Origin: DUOX01 sp050944015
GTDB taxonomy: Bacteria; Bacillota; Clostridia; Oscillospirales; Oscillospiraceae
Direction of reading: 5' to 3'
Assembly (NCBI GenBank): GCA_050944015.1
Contig: JBMNQG010000006.1
Location: forward strand, 1 to 64,000
DNA: 64,000 bases
Shown here piece by piece: positions 1 to 7,489 of the stretch. Within the stretch, counting starts at the first letter, position 1. Each line of letters opens with the position of its first letter. The position numbers and the translations under genes are program-made. A model generated the notes under the pieces. That model did no database searches and was not told where the DNA came from. It saw only the letters and a program-made list of their open reading frames with translations.

Positions 1-51
1 CATAGACATGGCTAATCGTTATTGAATATTAAAAAATCAGGAGGTTGTCCG

Positions 52-1875
52 ATGAGTGGGACCAATTTGAAAGACGGGGTATATTTCGCCTCGTCCCGCG
101 GTTTTTTAGGCGACGTACCGGTTAAAGTGACTATTGAAAACGGCAGGATTGAAGAAATAGAGGTGCTCCCTAACGATGAGACGCCCGATTTTTCCTTTTA
201 CCCCTTCAAAAAGATTCCCAGTATTATAAAGGAGTATCAGACCCTTAACGTTGACACCATTTCCGGCGCGACCTTCTGCTCCAGGGCCCTTATCAACGCC
301 ATTACCGACTGCGTGAGGCAGGCCGGCGGCGACGTTGAAGCCCTTAGAAAAGTTCCCGGACCTTGCCAGAACAGCAAGGAAGTGGTGGAAAAGTACTGTG
401 ACGTCTGTGTCATAGGAACAGGAGGCGCAGGCTCCAGCGCGGCCGCGGCCGCCGCGGAAAAAGGCATGAAGGTCATTGTTCTGGAGAAGGCCGGATATAA
501 CGGTGGAATTACCGCCGCAGCCAACTGCATGCTTGCCGTAAACAGCAAGGTTCAGCTGGACGCAGGCGTCGTTTTGGATATTGAGGAAATCTTTAACCAC
601 ATGATGCATTGGAACCACTACTACGGCAACGCCCGCCTCATAAGTAAGTTTCTCCATAAAACCGCATCCACGGTTCAGTGGCTTATTGACAAGGGCGTTG
701 AAATCGAATACCGGGGACGGGAGCAGTATACCGACCCCTTCGATTGTCCCGTGCATTTTAAGGGCTTCCTTGACCACGATTTAAGGCGCGAGCAGCTGAT
801 AATGGTATTGGGGACTATTTTTGACTATGGCGGCGAAGTTTATTACGAGACCAGAGCCAAGTCACTAATTAAGGAAGGGAAAGCTGTGACGGGAGTTCGC
901 GCCGTTCGGGAAGACGGTTCTACGCTTATTGTGCACGCCAAGGCGGTAATCGTGGCCACGGGGTGCTTTGATGGGAACAAGGAACTGGCCGAAAAATATT
1001 TCAGGGATAAAGCGCGCTTCTGCATGCCGAAAACGCTGGCTGAGGGAGACGGGCTGCTGATGTGCATTGAGGCGGGAGCAGATGTAAAAGACGCGGGCGC
1101 CCGGGTGCTCCACCTGAATATCCCGGAACCGGCGCTGTTTGTGAAAGCGGGGGAACACGGCATAACGGTAAGCCAAATGCTGGCGTTTCCCGCCGCAATG
1201 CTCATAAATTACAGAGGGCAGCGCTATATGAACGAATGGCTGATACATAATACCCTGGCAAGCGCTAACACAAACGTGACTCAGGGTGACAACGGAGATT
1301 TTTTGGCGCTGTTCAACGAAAAAATGGTCGAAACGCTAATTAATGAAGGCCCGCAGGCGCTAGGAGTTTACGTGGTGCCAGGAGGGATGACTTTCCCTTA
1401 CACGGAGCCGGGATTCTTCAAAAACATAAAAGAAGATCTGGAAGTGTGCATTAAGGTGGGACTGTGCGTAAAGGGAGAGACAATAGAAGATCTGGCAGTG
1501 CAGCTGCGCATTGACCCGGCCGTCTTGAGAAGCGAGGTGGAACGCTACAACGCCTTCTGCAAAAACGGCAGGGACGAGGACTTTTTCAAGTATCCGGAGC
1601 TTCTTCACGCCATGGAGGAAGGACCCTACTACGCGGTAAGAGGCACTTCCGAATCTTTGGGAAGCGTCGGAGGTGTGCGCGTGGACGACGAGCTGCGTGT
1701 GCTTACGCGGAAAAGGGAAGTCATCCCTGGCCTTTACTGTGCTGGCGCATGCGCGGGCGGCATATGGGGCAACGATTCCTACGGCATACTTGAAGGCGCT
1801 ACATGCTCCTGGGCATTCAACTCCGGGCGCATGGCGGGAGAAAACGCGGCGGAATATGTGCTGAGCCATAAATGA
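52..1875 (+). CDS. FMN-binding/FAD-dependent reductase (fumarate reductase-like flavoprotein)
   Basis: Predicted soluble flavoprotein of 607 residues that would reduce an unsaturated organic substrate. Residues 1-92 form an FMN_bind domain with the flavinylation-type motif SGAT (71-74); a dinucleotide fold follows with GTGGAG at 122-127 and a fumarate reductase/succinate dehydrogenase-type FAD domain to the C-terminus (GNDSYGILEGA near the end). I chose the ATG at 52 because AGGAGG lies at 39-44; an upstream in-frame TTG at 22 has no such site. The fumarate-reductase active-site His and Arg segments (HHTMGG and GANRLGG in flavocytochrome c) read SLGSVGG and GNDSYGI here, so fumarate is an unlikely substrate. 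No signal peptide is seen, so it should be cytosolic. It heads an operon with an NADH-oxidising module, which I infer is its electron donor. Confidence 0.85.
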   Translation: MSGTNLKDGVYFASSRGFLGDVPVKVTIENGRIEEIEVLPNDETPDFSFYPFKKIPSIIKEYQTLNVDTISGATFCSRALINAITDCVRQAGGDVEALRKVPGPCQNSKEVVEKYCDVCVIGTGGAGSSAAAAAAEKGMKVIVLEKAGYNGGITAAANCMLAVNSKVQLDAGVVLDIEEIFNHMMHWNHYYGNARLISKFLHKTASTVQWLIDKGVEIEYRGREQYTDPFDCPVHFKGFLDHDLRREQLIMVLGTIFDYGGEVYYETRAKSLIKEGKAVTGVRAVREDGSTLIVHAKAVIVATGCFDGNKELAEKYFRDKARFCMPKTLAEGDGLLMCIEAGADVKDAGARVLHLNIPEPALFVKAGEHGITVSQMLAFPAAMLINYRGQRYMNEWLIHNTLASANTNVTQGDNGDFLALFNEKMVETLINEGPQALGVYVVPGGMTFPYTEPGFFKNIKEDLEVCIKVGLCVKGETIEDLAVQLRIDPAVLRSEVERYNAFCKNGRDEDFFKYPELLHAMEEGPYYAVRGTSESLGSVGGVRVDDELRVLTRKREVIPGLYCAGACAGGIWGNDSYGILEGATCSWAFNSGRMAGENAAEYVLSHK

Positions 1876-1915
1876 TTCGCCGCATGCAGACGACAAAATT
1901 CAAGGAGGTATGCCC

Positions 1916-2428
1916 ATGCAAGGCCATTGCCTGGAAAATATGACGGCAGATGAAAAACTAGAAATAATCCGAAAGACCGGTGGAGACTCCGAGCATCTTC
2001 TGAATATACTTCTCGAACTTCAAAAATTATCTGCTCGTAGCTGCATCAATGAAGAAACGGCGGCTCTGGTGGCGAAGTCCGTCGGATTTCCCTACGAAAG
2101 GGTGAGGGAAGTAATTTCGTTTTATGCTATGCTAGAAGAGAGCCCCCGGGGCCGTTATGTTATTGGAGTATGCAACAGCGCACCCTGCTATTATTCCCGC
2201 GCTCTGAAGGTGGCGAAAATTCTTATGGATGAGCTTCAGATCGGCATGGGAGAAACAACAAAGGACGGCGTGTTTTCACTAAATTACATTCCCTGCGTGG
2301 GTGCCTGCGACATCGGCCCTGTAATTAAGGTTGGCGACGAGATATACGGGAATCTGACTCCGGAAAAAATCAGGGCACTGATCGCTGCGCTCCGCGAAAG
2401 GGCGCGGGAGGAGAATGAACATGTCTAG
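1916..2428 (+). CDS. NuoE-like thioredoxin-fold [2Fe-2S] subunit
   Basis: 170-residue protein of the NuoE/HoxE/24-kDa family, which carries one [2Fe-2S] cluster beside the NADH-oxidising flavoprotein. The cluster ligands are visible as C86-x4-C91 and C127-x3-C131 (CNSAPC and CVGAC). An all-helical N-terminal part (residues 10-75) precedes the thioredoxin fold, as usual for the family. Two ATGs compete: the one at 1910 is one base from the AAGGAGG at 1902-1908, whereas 1916 has normal spacing and is taken as start. It follows the flavoprotein by 40 bases and overlaps the NuoF-like gene by 8 bases, so the subunits are probably made in step. Role as electron carrier in a soluble NADH module is inferred from family and context. 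Confidence 0.9.
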   Translation: MQGHCLENMTADEKLEIIRKTGGDSEHLLNILLELQKLSARSCINEETAALVAKSVGFPYERVREVISFYAMLEESPRGRYVIGVCNSAPCYYSRALKVAKILMDELQIGMGETTKDGVFSLNYIPCVGACDIGPVIKVGDEIYGNLTPEKIRALIAALRERAREENEHV

Positions 2429-3722
2429 AGAAAAAAGAATTCTTCTGGATATTGCCGGGCAGGTTGACCCCGTTTCAGTTAAGGACTATGTGTCAAAAGG
2501 CGGCTATCGCGCTCTGCGCAGGGCGGCGGATATGGAAGGCAACGCCATCATTGACGAACTGTGCGCCTCCGGGCTTCTCGGAAGAGGCGGAGCGGGCTTT
2601 CCCACGGGTAGAAAGTGGCGTACGCTATGGGGCGTCATGGACGAGCCAAAATATATAGTGTGCAACGCCGACGAAGGCGAGCCGGGAACCTATAAAGACA
2701 GGGAGTTGCTGCGGCAGGTTCCTCTAAAGGTTGTCGAAGGTATGACTATTGCCGCCAGAACCTTCGGGGCCAAGAAGGGGTATATTTTTGTGCGGGGCGA
2801 ATACCTTAATATTGTGGGAGCTTTAAATCATGCCCTTGAAAACGCAAGGGAAGCCGGATATCTTGGTAAAAACATCCTGGGCAGGAGCGGTTTTGACTTT
2901 GACATCGCCGTCGTTACCGGCGCCAGCTCATATGTCTGCGGCGAGGAGACGGCGCTGCTGAATACAATTGAGGGAAATCGCGGGGAGCCCCGCTTACGCC
3001 CCCCTTATCCTGCGGAAAAGGGTTTGTATGGCAAGCCTACCCTCGTCAATAACGCCGAAACATTTGCAAACGTCACTCTGATTCTGGATAAGGGCGCCTC
3101 CTGGTTTACCTCTCTGGGTACCGAGTCCGGCCATGGCACCAAGCTTTTGTCCATAGCAGGGCACTCGAAGCAGCGCGGTGTTTTCGAGGTGGAGCTGGGT
3201 AGCGTCACGCTAAAGGACATACTATACGGCGAGGACTTTGGTGCCGGCACATCTACGGGCAGGCAGGTTAAGTTCTTCCACCTAGGCGGGCAGTCCGGCT
3301 ACGTCGGTTTCCCAGAGCAGATGTTCACTCCATACGATTACGGTGCGCTGAACATGGTGGGGCTTACCATCGGTTCCGGGGCGTTCGTAGTTATGGACGA
3401 CAGTGTATGTCTTGTGGATTATTGCAGAAAGGTTGCAGAATTTTTCGTCGGCGAGTCCTGTGGAAAATGTTCTGCCTGCCGTATAGGTACGGTACATATG
3501 CTGAAGCTGCTGACTGACCTGGCCGGTGGCCGGGGAATGCCCGGAGATATTGACAGGCTGGAGGAAATGGCAAATGCGGTATCGCGACTTTCGGCCTGCG
3601 GCTTGGGACAGGCTTCCGGAAAGGCGATAACGTCATGCCTTAGACACCGCCGTGACGAGTTTATTGCCCATGTTCAGGGCAACTGTCCGGCCCGTTTTTG
3701 CAAAATGGCGGAGGTAGACTGA
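2421..3722 (+). CDS. NuoF-like NADH-binding FMN/[4Fe-4S] subunit
   Basis: 433-residue NADH:acceptor oxidoreductase subunit of the NuoF/HoxF/51-kDa family; it oxidises NADH with FMN and passes electrons to a [4Fe-4S] cluster. The glycine-rich NADH/FMN motif GRGGAGFPTGRKW is at 54-66, the second flavin/nucleotide stretch with CNADEGEPGT at 81-90, and the cluster ligands are C347, C350, C353 (ESCGKCSAC) and C393. It lacks the thioredoxin-like N-terminal fusion and the C-terminal ferredoxin extension found in many HydB/NfnB-type homologues, so it is a minimal form. The ATG at 2421 is preferred over 2415 because the GGGAGGAG at 2407-2413 is too close to the latter. The gene sits between the NuoE-like and HoxU-like genes. 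Confidence 0.92.
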   Translation: MSREKRILLDIAGQVDPVSVKDYVSKGGYRALRRAADMEGNAIIDELCASGLLGRGGAGFPTGRKWRTLWGVMDEPKYIVCNADEGEPGTYKDRELLRQVPLKVVEGMTIAARTFGAKKGYIFVRGEYLNIVGALNHALENAREAGYLGKNILGRSGFDFDIAVVTGASSYVCGEETALLNTIEGNRGEPRLRPPYPAEKGLYGKPTLVNNAETFANVTLILDKGASWFTSLGTESGHGTKLLSIAGHSKQRGVFEVELGSVTLKDILYGEDFGAGTSTGRQVKFFHLGGQSGYVGFPEQMFTPYDYGALNMVGLTIGSGAFVVMDDSVCLVDYCRKVAEFFVGESCGKCSACRIGTVHMLKLLTDLAGGRGMPGDIDRLEEMANAVSRLSACGLGQASGKAITSCLRHRRDEFIAHVQGNCPARFCKMAEVD

Positions 3723-3723
3723 T

Positions 3724-4467
3724 ATGAGCGAAAAGATGATATGCCTCGAAATCGACGGAATCCCTGTTAAAGTGCCAGCCGGCACGACCATTCTGAAGGC
3801 GGCCGAAAAGGCGGGAATAGAAATCCCCACCCTGTGCTATATGAAAGAACTTGCCCCTATCGGCACGTGCCGCATATGCGTCGTAGAGGTGGATTGCGGT
3901 TGCAAGACCGCAATTGTCACCTCCTGCTCGGAGCCCTGCCAGGATGGGACAAAGGTTAGGACCAATTCCCCACAGGTAATTCAGGCCCGGAGGTTTGTCC
4001 TAAGTCTGCTTCTCAGCCAGCACCTGAACAGCTGCTTCTCCTGCGATAGGAACGACGAATGCAAGGACAGGCAGCTTGCGTTCTGCAACTACGATAAAAA
4101 CTGTTTCACCTGTCCGGCTCTGGAAACCTGCCGCCTTCGTAAATACTGCATCGAATACGGCCTCATCAAGCGCGACTATCCTCTCAATGCAGAGGAAAAG
4201 CCCATTCAAACCAACGGAATATACACATACGATGAAAACCGATGTATCCTTTGCCGCCGGTGCCAGCGCGTGTGTGAAAGCCTTCTGGGCCGCGACTGCC
4301 TTATACGAATTATGGGCCGCGGGCCTAATATATCCCTCAGTATGACGTTTCTAAAGGGTACGCTCCCTTATGTCTGCGTGTCCTGCGGCAAATGCGTGGA
4401 GGCTTGTCCCACAGGCGCACTGTTCAAAAACGCGGAATCCGCTGTGCATGGAAACGCAAAGAAATAA
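3724..4467 (+). CDS. HoxU/NuoG-N-terminal-like ferredoxin subunit with extra cysteines
   Basis: 247-residue Fe-S relay protein, equivalent to the N-terminal part of NuoG or HoxU. In order: a plant-type [2Fe-2S] domain (C38, C49, C52, C68), the His-Cys3 [4Fe-4S] motif (H100-x3-C104-x2-C107-x5-C113), a cysteine-rich stretch with C121, C127, C130, C136 and C142, then a two-cluster ferredoxin domain (C174/177/180/184 and C218/221/224/228). The five cysteines at 121-142 are more than I expect for HoxU and may hold another centre. It starts one base after the NuoF-like stop. No catalytic molybdenum or hydrogenase domain is present, so it most likely passes electrons from NADH to the flavoprotein encoded at the head of this operon. 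Confidence 0.9.
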   Translation: MSEKMICLEIDGIPVKVPAGTTILKAAEKAGIEIPTLCYMKELAPIGTCRICVVEVDCGCKTAIVTSCSEPCQDGTKVRTNSPQVIQARRFVLSLLLSQHLNSCFSCDRNDECKDRQLAFCNYDKNCFTCPALETCRLRKYCIEYGLIKRDYPLNAEEKPIQTNGIYTYDENRCILCRRCQRVCESLLGRDCLIRIMGRGPNISLSMTFLKGTLPYVCVSCGKCVEACPTGALFKNAESAVHGNAKK

Positions 4468-4541
4468 TCGTTTGCCCGTCTTTACGAGCGCTGCGGTCAA
4501 AAACGGTGCGGGCGTTTTACAGACATTTCAATTAGTTAAAT

Positions 4542-4569
4542 ATAACGAAATAACGAAAAATATAACGAA
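4542..4569 (+). repeat. Three short ATAACGAA repeats
   Basis: ATAACGAA occurs at 4542-4549, 4550-4557 and 4562-4569, immediately before a strong hairpin. The spacing is 8 and 12 bases. No function is known to me; it may be a remnant of an element end or simple local duplication. Confidence 0.4.
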
Positions 4570-4606
4570 GGGGCTGTCTCGGATATCCGTATTCTGAGAC
4601 AGCCCC
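4570..4606 (-). terminator. Stem-loop next to the first operon, terminator-like on the minus strand
   Basis: GGGGCTGTCTC (4570-4580) pairs with GAGACAGCCCC (4596-4606). On the plus strand no T-run follows, but on the minus strand the stem is followed by a T-rich stretch, so it could stop minus-strand transcripts. Hairpins with this GGGGCTGTCTC arm are also seen at insertion sequence or repeat ends, so it may be a mobile-element relic. Confidence 0.45.
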
Positions 4607-4617
4607 GCGGCAGGCTA

Positions 4618-4728
4618 AAATTTTGCATCGGCCGGCTTTTGGAGGACAGAAGGTTTCCGCTTTGGGTTTGCGGAGAAGGCAGTATCATAATCAACAAATT
4701 GGACGACTATGCCTATAACGCCCTGTAA
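4618..4728 (+). pseudogene. Possible 3' remnant of an unidentified gene
   Basis: A short open stretch of 36 codons ending in TAA at 4726-4728 reads as protein-like sequence (…RRFPLWVCGEGS… and …NKLDDYAYNAL) but has no start codon or ribosome binding site and begins at the hairpin 4570-4606. I do not recognise the family. It may be chance. Confidence 0.2.
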
Positions 4729-4738
4729 AAAATAGCTA

Positions 4739-4767
4739 TTGACAAAACAGAGGAGATGTATTATTAT
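4739..4767 (+). promoter_or_regulatory. Sigma-A type promoter of the tRNA-Pro gene
   Basis: A perfect -35 TTGACA (4739-4744), a 17-base spacer and TATTAT as -10 (4762-4767). It lies 63 bases upstream of the tRNA and is followed by no other gene start, so it most likely drives the tRNA alone. Confidence 0.75.
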
Positions 4768-4830
4768 ATTCAAGCTCTTAAGTCTTAGGCATGAGGCTTT
4801 AAGAGGCAAAGACAACCCCCTAAACAATGT

Positions 4831-4906
4831 CCGGGTGTGGCGCAGATGGTAGCGCGCTTGAATGGGGTTCAAGAGGCCGCTGGTTCAAGTCCAGTCACTC
4901 GGACCA
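4831..4906 (+). tRNA. tRNA-Pro (anticodon GGG)
   Basis: Full cloverleaf of 76 bases with encoded CCA. Acceptor stem CCGGGTG/CACTCGG (one G-U pair), D arm GCGC/GCGC, anticodon stem CTTGA/TCAAG with loop ATGGGGT, giving U33 and anticodon GGG (reads CCC and CCU), T loop TTCAAGT, discriminator A73 and terminal CCA. It has its own promoter upstream and a strong terminator 3 bases downstream, so it is a monocistronic tRNA. Confidence 0.95.
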
Positions 4907-4909
4907 AAG

Positions 4910-4947
4910 AAAAAACCTTGTAATCTTAATGGGTTACAAGGTTTTTT
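4910..4947 (+). terminator. Rho-independent terminator of tRNA-Pro
   Basis: AAAAAACCTTGTAA (4910-4923) pairs with TTACAAGGTTTTTT (4934-4947), 10-base loop, ending in a T-run that continues after CC. It starts three bases after the tRNA CCA. Confidence 0.9.
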
Positions 4948-5090
4948 CCTTTTTATTGGCTTGATGCAGAATAAGCAAATGTGTGGAATATGGGTGGAAT
5001 GGGAAATTTTTTTGCTTAACGTCTGTCGGCCACCTGCCTGTCGGGGCTTTTGGGGTGAAGTCCAAAAGTCAGTATAATTACGGTATGGAT

Positions 5091-5291
5091 TTACAGAGCG
5101 ATATTCACTCTTTCGTCGAAGAAAATTTCCTCATCCTCATTTATATAAATTCCTTCTTCTGTCTGTATTGTATCCCTAGGAATAGATTTGTTCATAACCT
5201 TTTCGATTCTTTGCAGGATTTTCTCCTTTCTATCATTAAAGAAGCTTTCAAAATCATCGATTCGTACGGCTTGATAAAGGTGTTTTATTAA
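5091..5291 (-). pseudogene. Possible 3' fragment of an unidentified gene
   Basis: A minus-strand frame of 66 codons plus stop (TAA at 5091-5093) reads as a natural, charged protein tail (…VRIDDFESFFNDRKEK…, …NEDEEIFFDERVNIAL). It opens at an in-frame stop at 5292-5294 and has no good start, so it looks like the C-terminal remnant of a larger gene whose 5' part is gone. The family is not recognised. The stretch 5292-5583 upstream holds nothing I can call; it is AT-rich. Confidence 0.35.
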
Positions 5292-5583
5292 TTACACAAT
5301 TATAGTCTTCTTTCTTGATAATCCTCCTGCTTTTTGTCAAGATTTCTGTTTTTTAGGAAACACCAGCAAAAAACTTATTTATTATAAAGATAATACCATT
5401 AATAGTCAAATTCCCAATCTTACTTGCATTCAGAGCAGCTTGTTAAATCATGAATTAAGGATGTTTTTTACTGCTTCGATGAATACATCAGCTTTAAGAA
5501 GCCCTAAAGGCCTTGAAATTGCTTGCGGCAAGTCCTTCAGGGGAGAAGTGGTGCGTATTTTGGCGTTTTCGCATAAACGCCCG

Positions 5584-6171
5584 TTATACCGTCCATCCGT
5601 ACTGCCCTTTAAGCTCTACAAATCTGACCATTCCCGCTCTTTTAATTTGTGTCTTGCCGTCGTCAGTCTTCGTAATCAGCTTAAGCTCCTGCAGGTGCGG
5701 AGGGCCGATTGGAATAACCATCCTGCTGCCGTTTGCCAGCTGGGCGATCAGTTCCTCCGGCAGGAGGCCCGCCGCCGCTGTAACCATTATCCTGTCGTAG
5801 GGGGCGTGTTCCAGCCATCCCAGGCTTCCGTCCCCGACTTTAAAATAGATATTGGAAAAATTCAGCGCCTTCAGCCTCTTTTTTGCCTTTTCCATTAATG
5901 CTTCAATTCTTTCCACCGTAAAGACTTCAGCCGACATTTTGGCAAGAATCGCCGTCTGAAAGCCGGAACCCGTGCCGATTTCCAGGACCCTGCTGTTCTT
6001 TTCCGGGGACAGAAGCCGGGTCATTTCCAGCACGAGGCTGGGCTGCGAAATTGTCTGCCCGAAGCCAATGGGCAAGGGCTCGTCCAGAGCCGCATATTTT
6101 TTCATATCGTCTTCAAGAAAAAACGAACGGTCCAATGATTGAAAATATGCTTCAAGCTCCCGGTAATCCAT
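5584..6171 (-). CDS. pcm: Protein-L-isoaspartate O-methyltransferase
   Basis: 195-residue SAM-dependent enzyme that methylates L-isoaspartyl residues in damaged proteins. Recognisable landmarks are the substrate-side segment GFGQTISQPSLVLEM (37-51), the SAM-binding VLEIGTGSGFQTAIL (62-76), the acidic residue after strand 2 (VFTVERIE), GDGSLGW and the strand-4 segment YDRIMVTAAA. Length and motif order are those of a standard Pcm. The start has GGGGGGAAAGG directly upstream. It is transcribed alone; both neighbours on the same strand are decayed genes or distant. Confidence 0.93.
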   Translation of the reverse strand: MDYRELEAYFQSLDRSFFLEDDMKKYAALDEPLPIGFGQTISQPSLVLEMTRLLSPEKNSRVLEIGTGSGFQTAILAKMSAEVFTVERIEALMEKAKKRLKALNFSNIYFKVGDGSLGWLEHAPYDRIMVTAAAGLLPEELIAQLANGSRMVIPIGPPHLQELKLITKTDDGKTQIKRAGMVRFVELKGQYGWTV

Positions 6172-6403
6172 TCCTTTCCCCCCAGCAATAATATCTTCTG
6201 ACTTTGCTTTGCTAATTTATATCAAGTATATCAAAAACAATTCCGTTTCACCAATTTTTTTGCTGCTGGCTGTGGGTTGTTTGAATATTGCTCCCGGAAA
6301 TTAGTAGTATTATGCTTCAAAATCAGTAAGCAATAATGCAATGCTTGACCTCAGCTGGTAGGTCTGGGCCTGAAACCACTACCATCTTTCTCATAGTGTT
6401 GGT

Positions 6404-6976
6404 CTAAAGGTTAAATGAAACGCAAGTCCGCACCCGTTTATGAGGTGCGGACTTGTTTTGGTTGTTTAAGCTCCTGCGTCCCATTAAATATACTTTGACA
6501 TTGTCAAAATCCTCGTAGCACGTCATTTCCTGTTTTATCGTCTTGCCTGGTTTAAGCTCGCTGTCGTTGTCTATGAAATAATGATAGTCATGCCCAACGG
6601 GGATTTCTCCATTGAAAAACAGCACATGGCCTTCAACAAATTCGGCCGCCTTTTCTCCATTATTTGTGACGGCAAGTATAACCTTGTTTTCAGCTTCGAA
6701 CACTTCGTATGATAAATCGGACACTACGGTTTCAAACCATTCTTCCTTTTCGACATCCAACTCGTATTCCATTTTTTCGAACTTTTCATCAGGTATAAAA
6801 ACAAATATTGTTTCAGTTCCTGCCTCAAAGGCATATTGAGTTTCGCTGTCTGTTCCAATAATTGAGCCGTTTTCGTCGAAAAAGTCAATGTTTACAGATA
6901 CCGTAAGGTCGAATTCCGAATTGTTTTTCAGCACTAAAAAGGCATAGGTAGAATAATCGGTAAAGGAATATTCTTC
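6404..6976 (-). pseudogene. 5'-truncated secreted-protein-like gene
   Basis: An open frame of about 190 codons bounded upstream by an in-frame TAA (6977-6979). The sequence is a pair of Ig-like/FxLYD-type beta domains (YSTYAFLVLKNNSEF and VILAVTNNGEKAAEF repeats, each starting with a 'free strand' before N-rich loop), as found in clostridial lipoproteins, but no signal peptide or lipobox precedes it. The last 15 codons run through a hairpin terminator (6423-6455), so the natural stop also seems lost. I infer an inactivated lipoprotein gene. Only a GTG at 6934 with no ribosome binding site could serve as a start. Confidence 0.5.
6423..6455 (-). terminator. Stem-loop inside the 3' end of the decayed gene
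   Basis: CAAGTCCGCACC (6423-6434) pairs with GGTGCGGACTTG (6444-6455). It is a terminator-type hairpin without a long T-run on either side (TTTTGG on plus, CGTTTCATTT on minus). Its overlap with coding frame supports a shifted or lost stop codon. Confidence 0.5.
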
Positions 6977-7064
6977 TTACGGATATTTTCCAGCTGCCGC
7001 AGCAGTACAGGCTGGCCCGGGCCGCCGTTAGCTATTCCCAGGCTCCCGTTGTGGAGGGCGATAT

Positions 7065-7100
7065 AAAACAGAGCCGCAGGCATATCTGCGGCTCTGTTTT
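7065..7100 (-). terminator. Bidirectional terminator after the 7.1-7.5 kb fragment
   Basis: AAAACAGAGCCGCAG (7065-7079) pairs with CTGCGGCTCTGTTTT (7086-7100) with a 6-base loop. It lies just after the stop of the minus-strand fragment 7134-7472 and has T-rich flanks in both directions. Confidence 0.8.
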
Positions 7101-7133
7101 TTATTGTACAGGGTGTTTAGAAGGCAGGGGAAA

Positions 7134-7472
7134 TCAGCCTTCGGCGTTCACGCCTTCTATCCACTCCCGGTAGGATGCCGACTCGAGAACCTCGTTGGTG
7201 ACGCTGTCGATAAACTCTACGACCACGTCAATATCCTCCGCGTCCTTGCCGTCAAAGGCCTGGTAATAGGTGCCCGAAAGGTAGAAGAACATGACGTAGA
7301 GGCTGTCCCAGGAGGTGTATGCGGCGGGGTCCACATAGACGTCAAACTCTGAGAAATCCTTGGAGTATTCAATTTTCTGGAACGACTGTACGGCTTCTTC
7401 CCCGTTAATCAGGTCATCGATTTGCTCCTCCAGGGAGGTTTTAAACCATGATACTTCAAAACAAACCTTACG
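7134..7472 (-). pseudogene. 5'-truncated gene, probable lipoprotein tail
   Basis: A frame of 112 codons that opens at an in-frame TGA (7473-7475) with no start codon and site. It reads FEVSWFKTSLEEQIDDLI early and a two-strand segment (DSLYVMFFYLSGTYYQAF) later, resembling the folded C-terminal domain of an exported clostridial protein, and ends in a normal stop followed by a terminator. Together with 6404-6976 it suggests two broken paralogous or parted genes. Family not identified. Confidence 0.4.
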
Positions 7473-7489
7473 TCAATTTTAAAATAATG

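Noticed and set aside
43..560. Minus-strand frames of 103-223 codons antisense to the first flavoprotein gene
   Set aside because: They overlap a well-supported gene with motifs and have no ribosome site or family match.
4983..5291. 102-codon plus-strand frame
   Set aside because: It overlaps a more protein-like minus-strand frame and lacks a good start; treated as non-coding.
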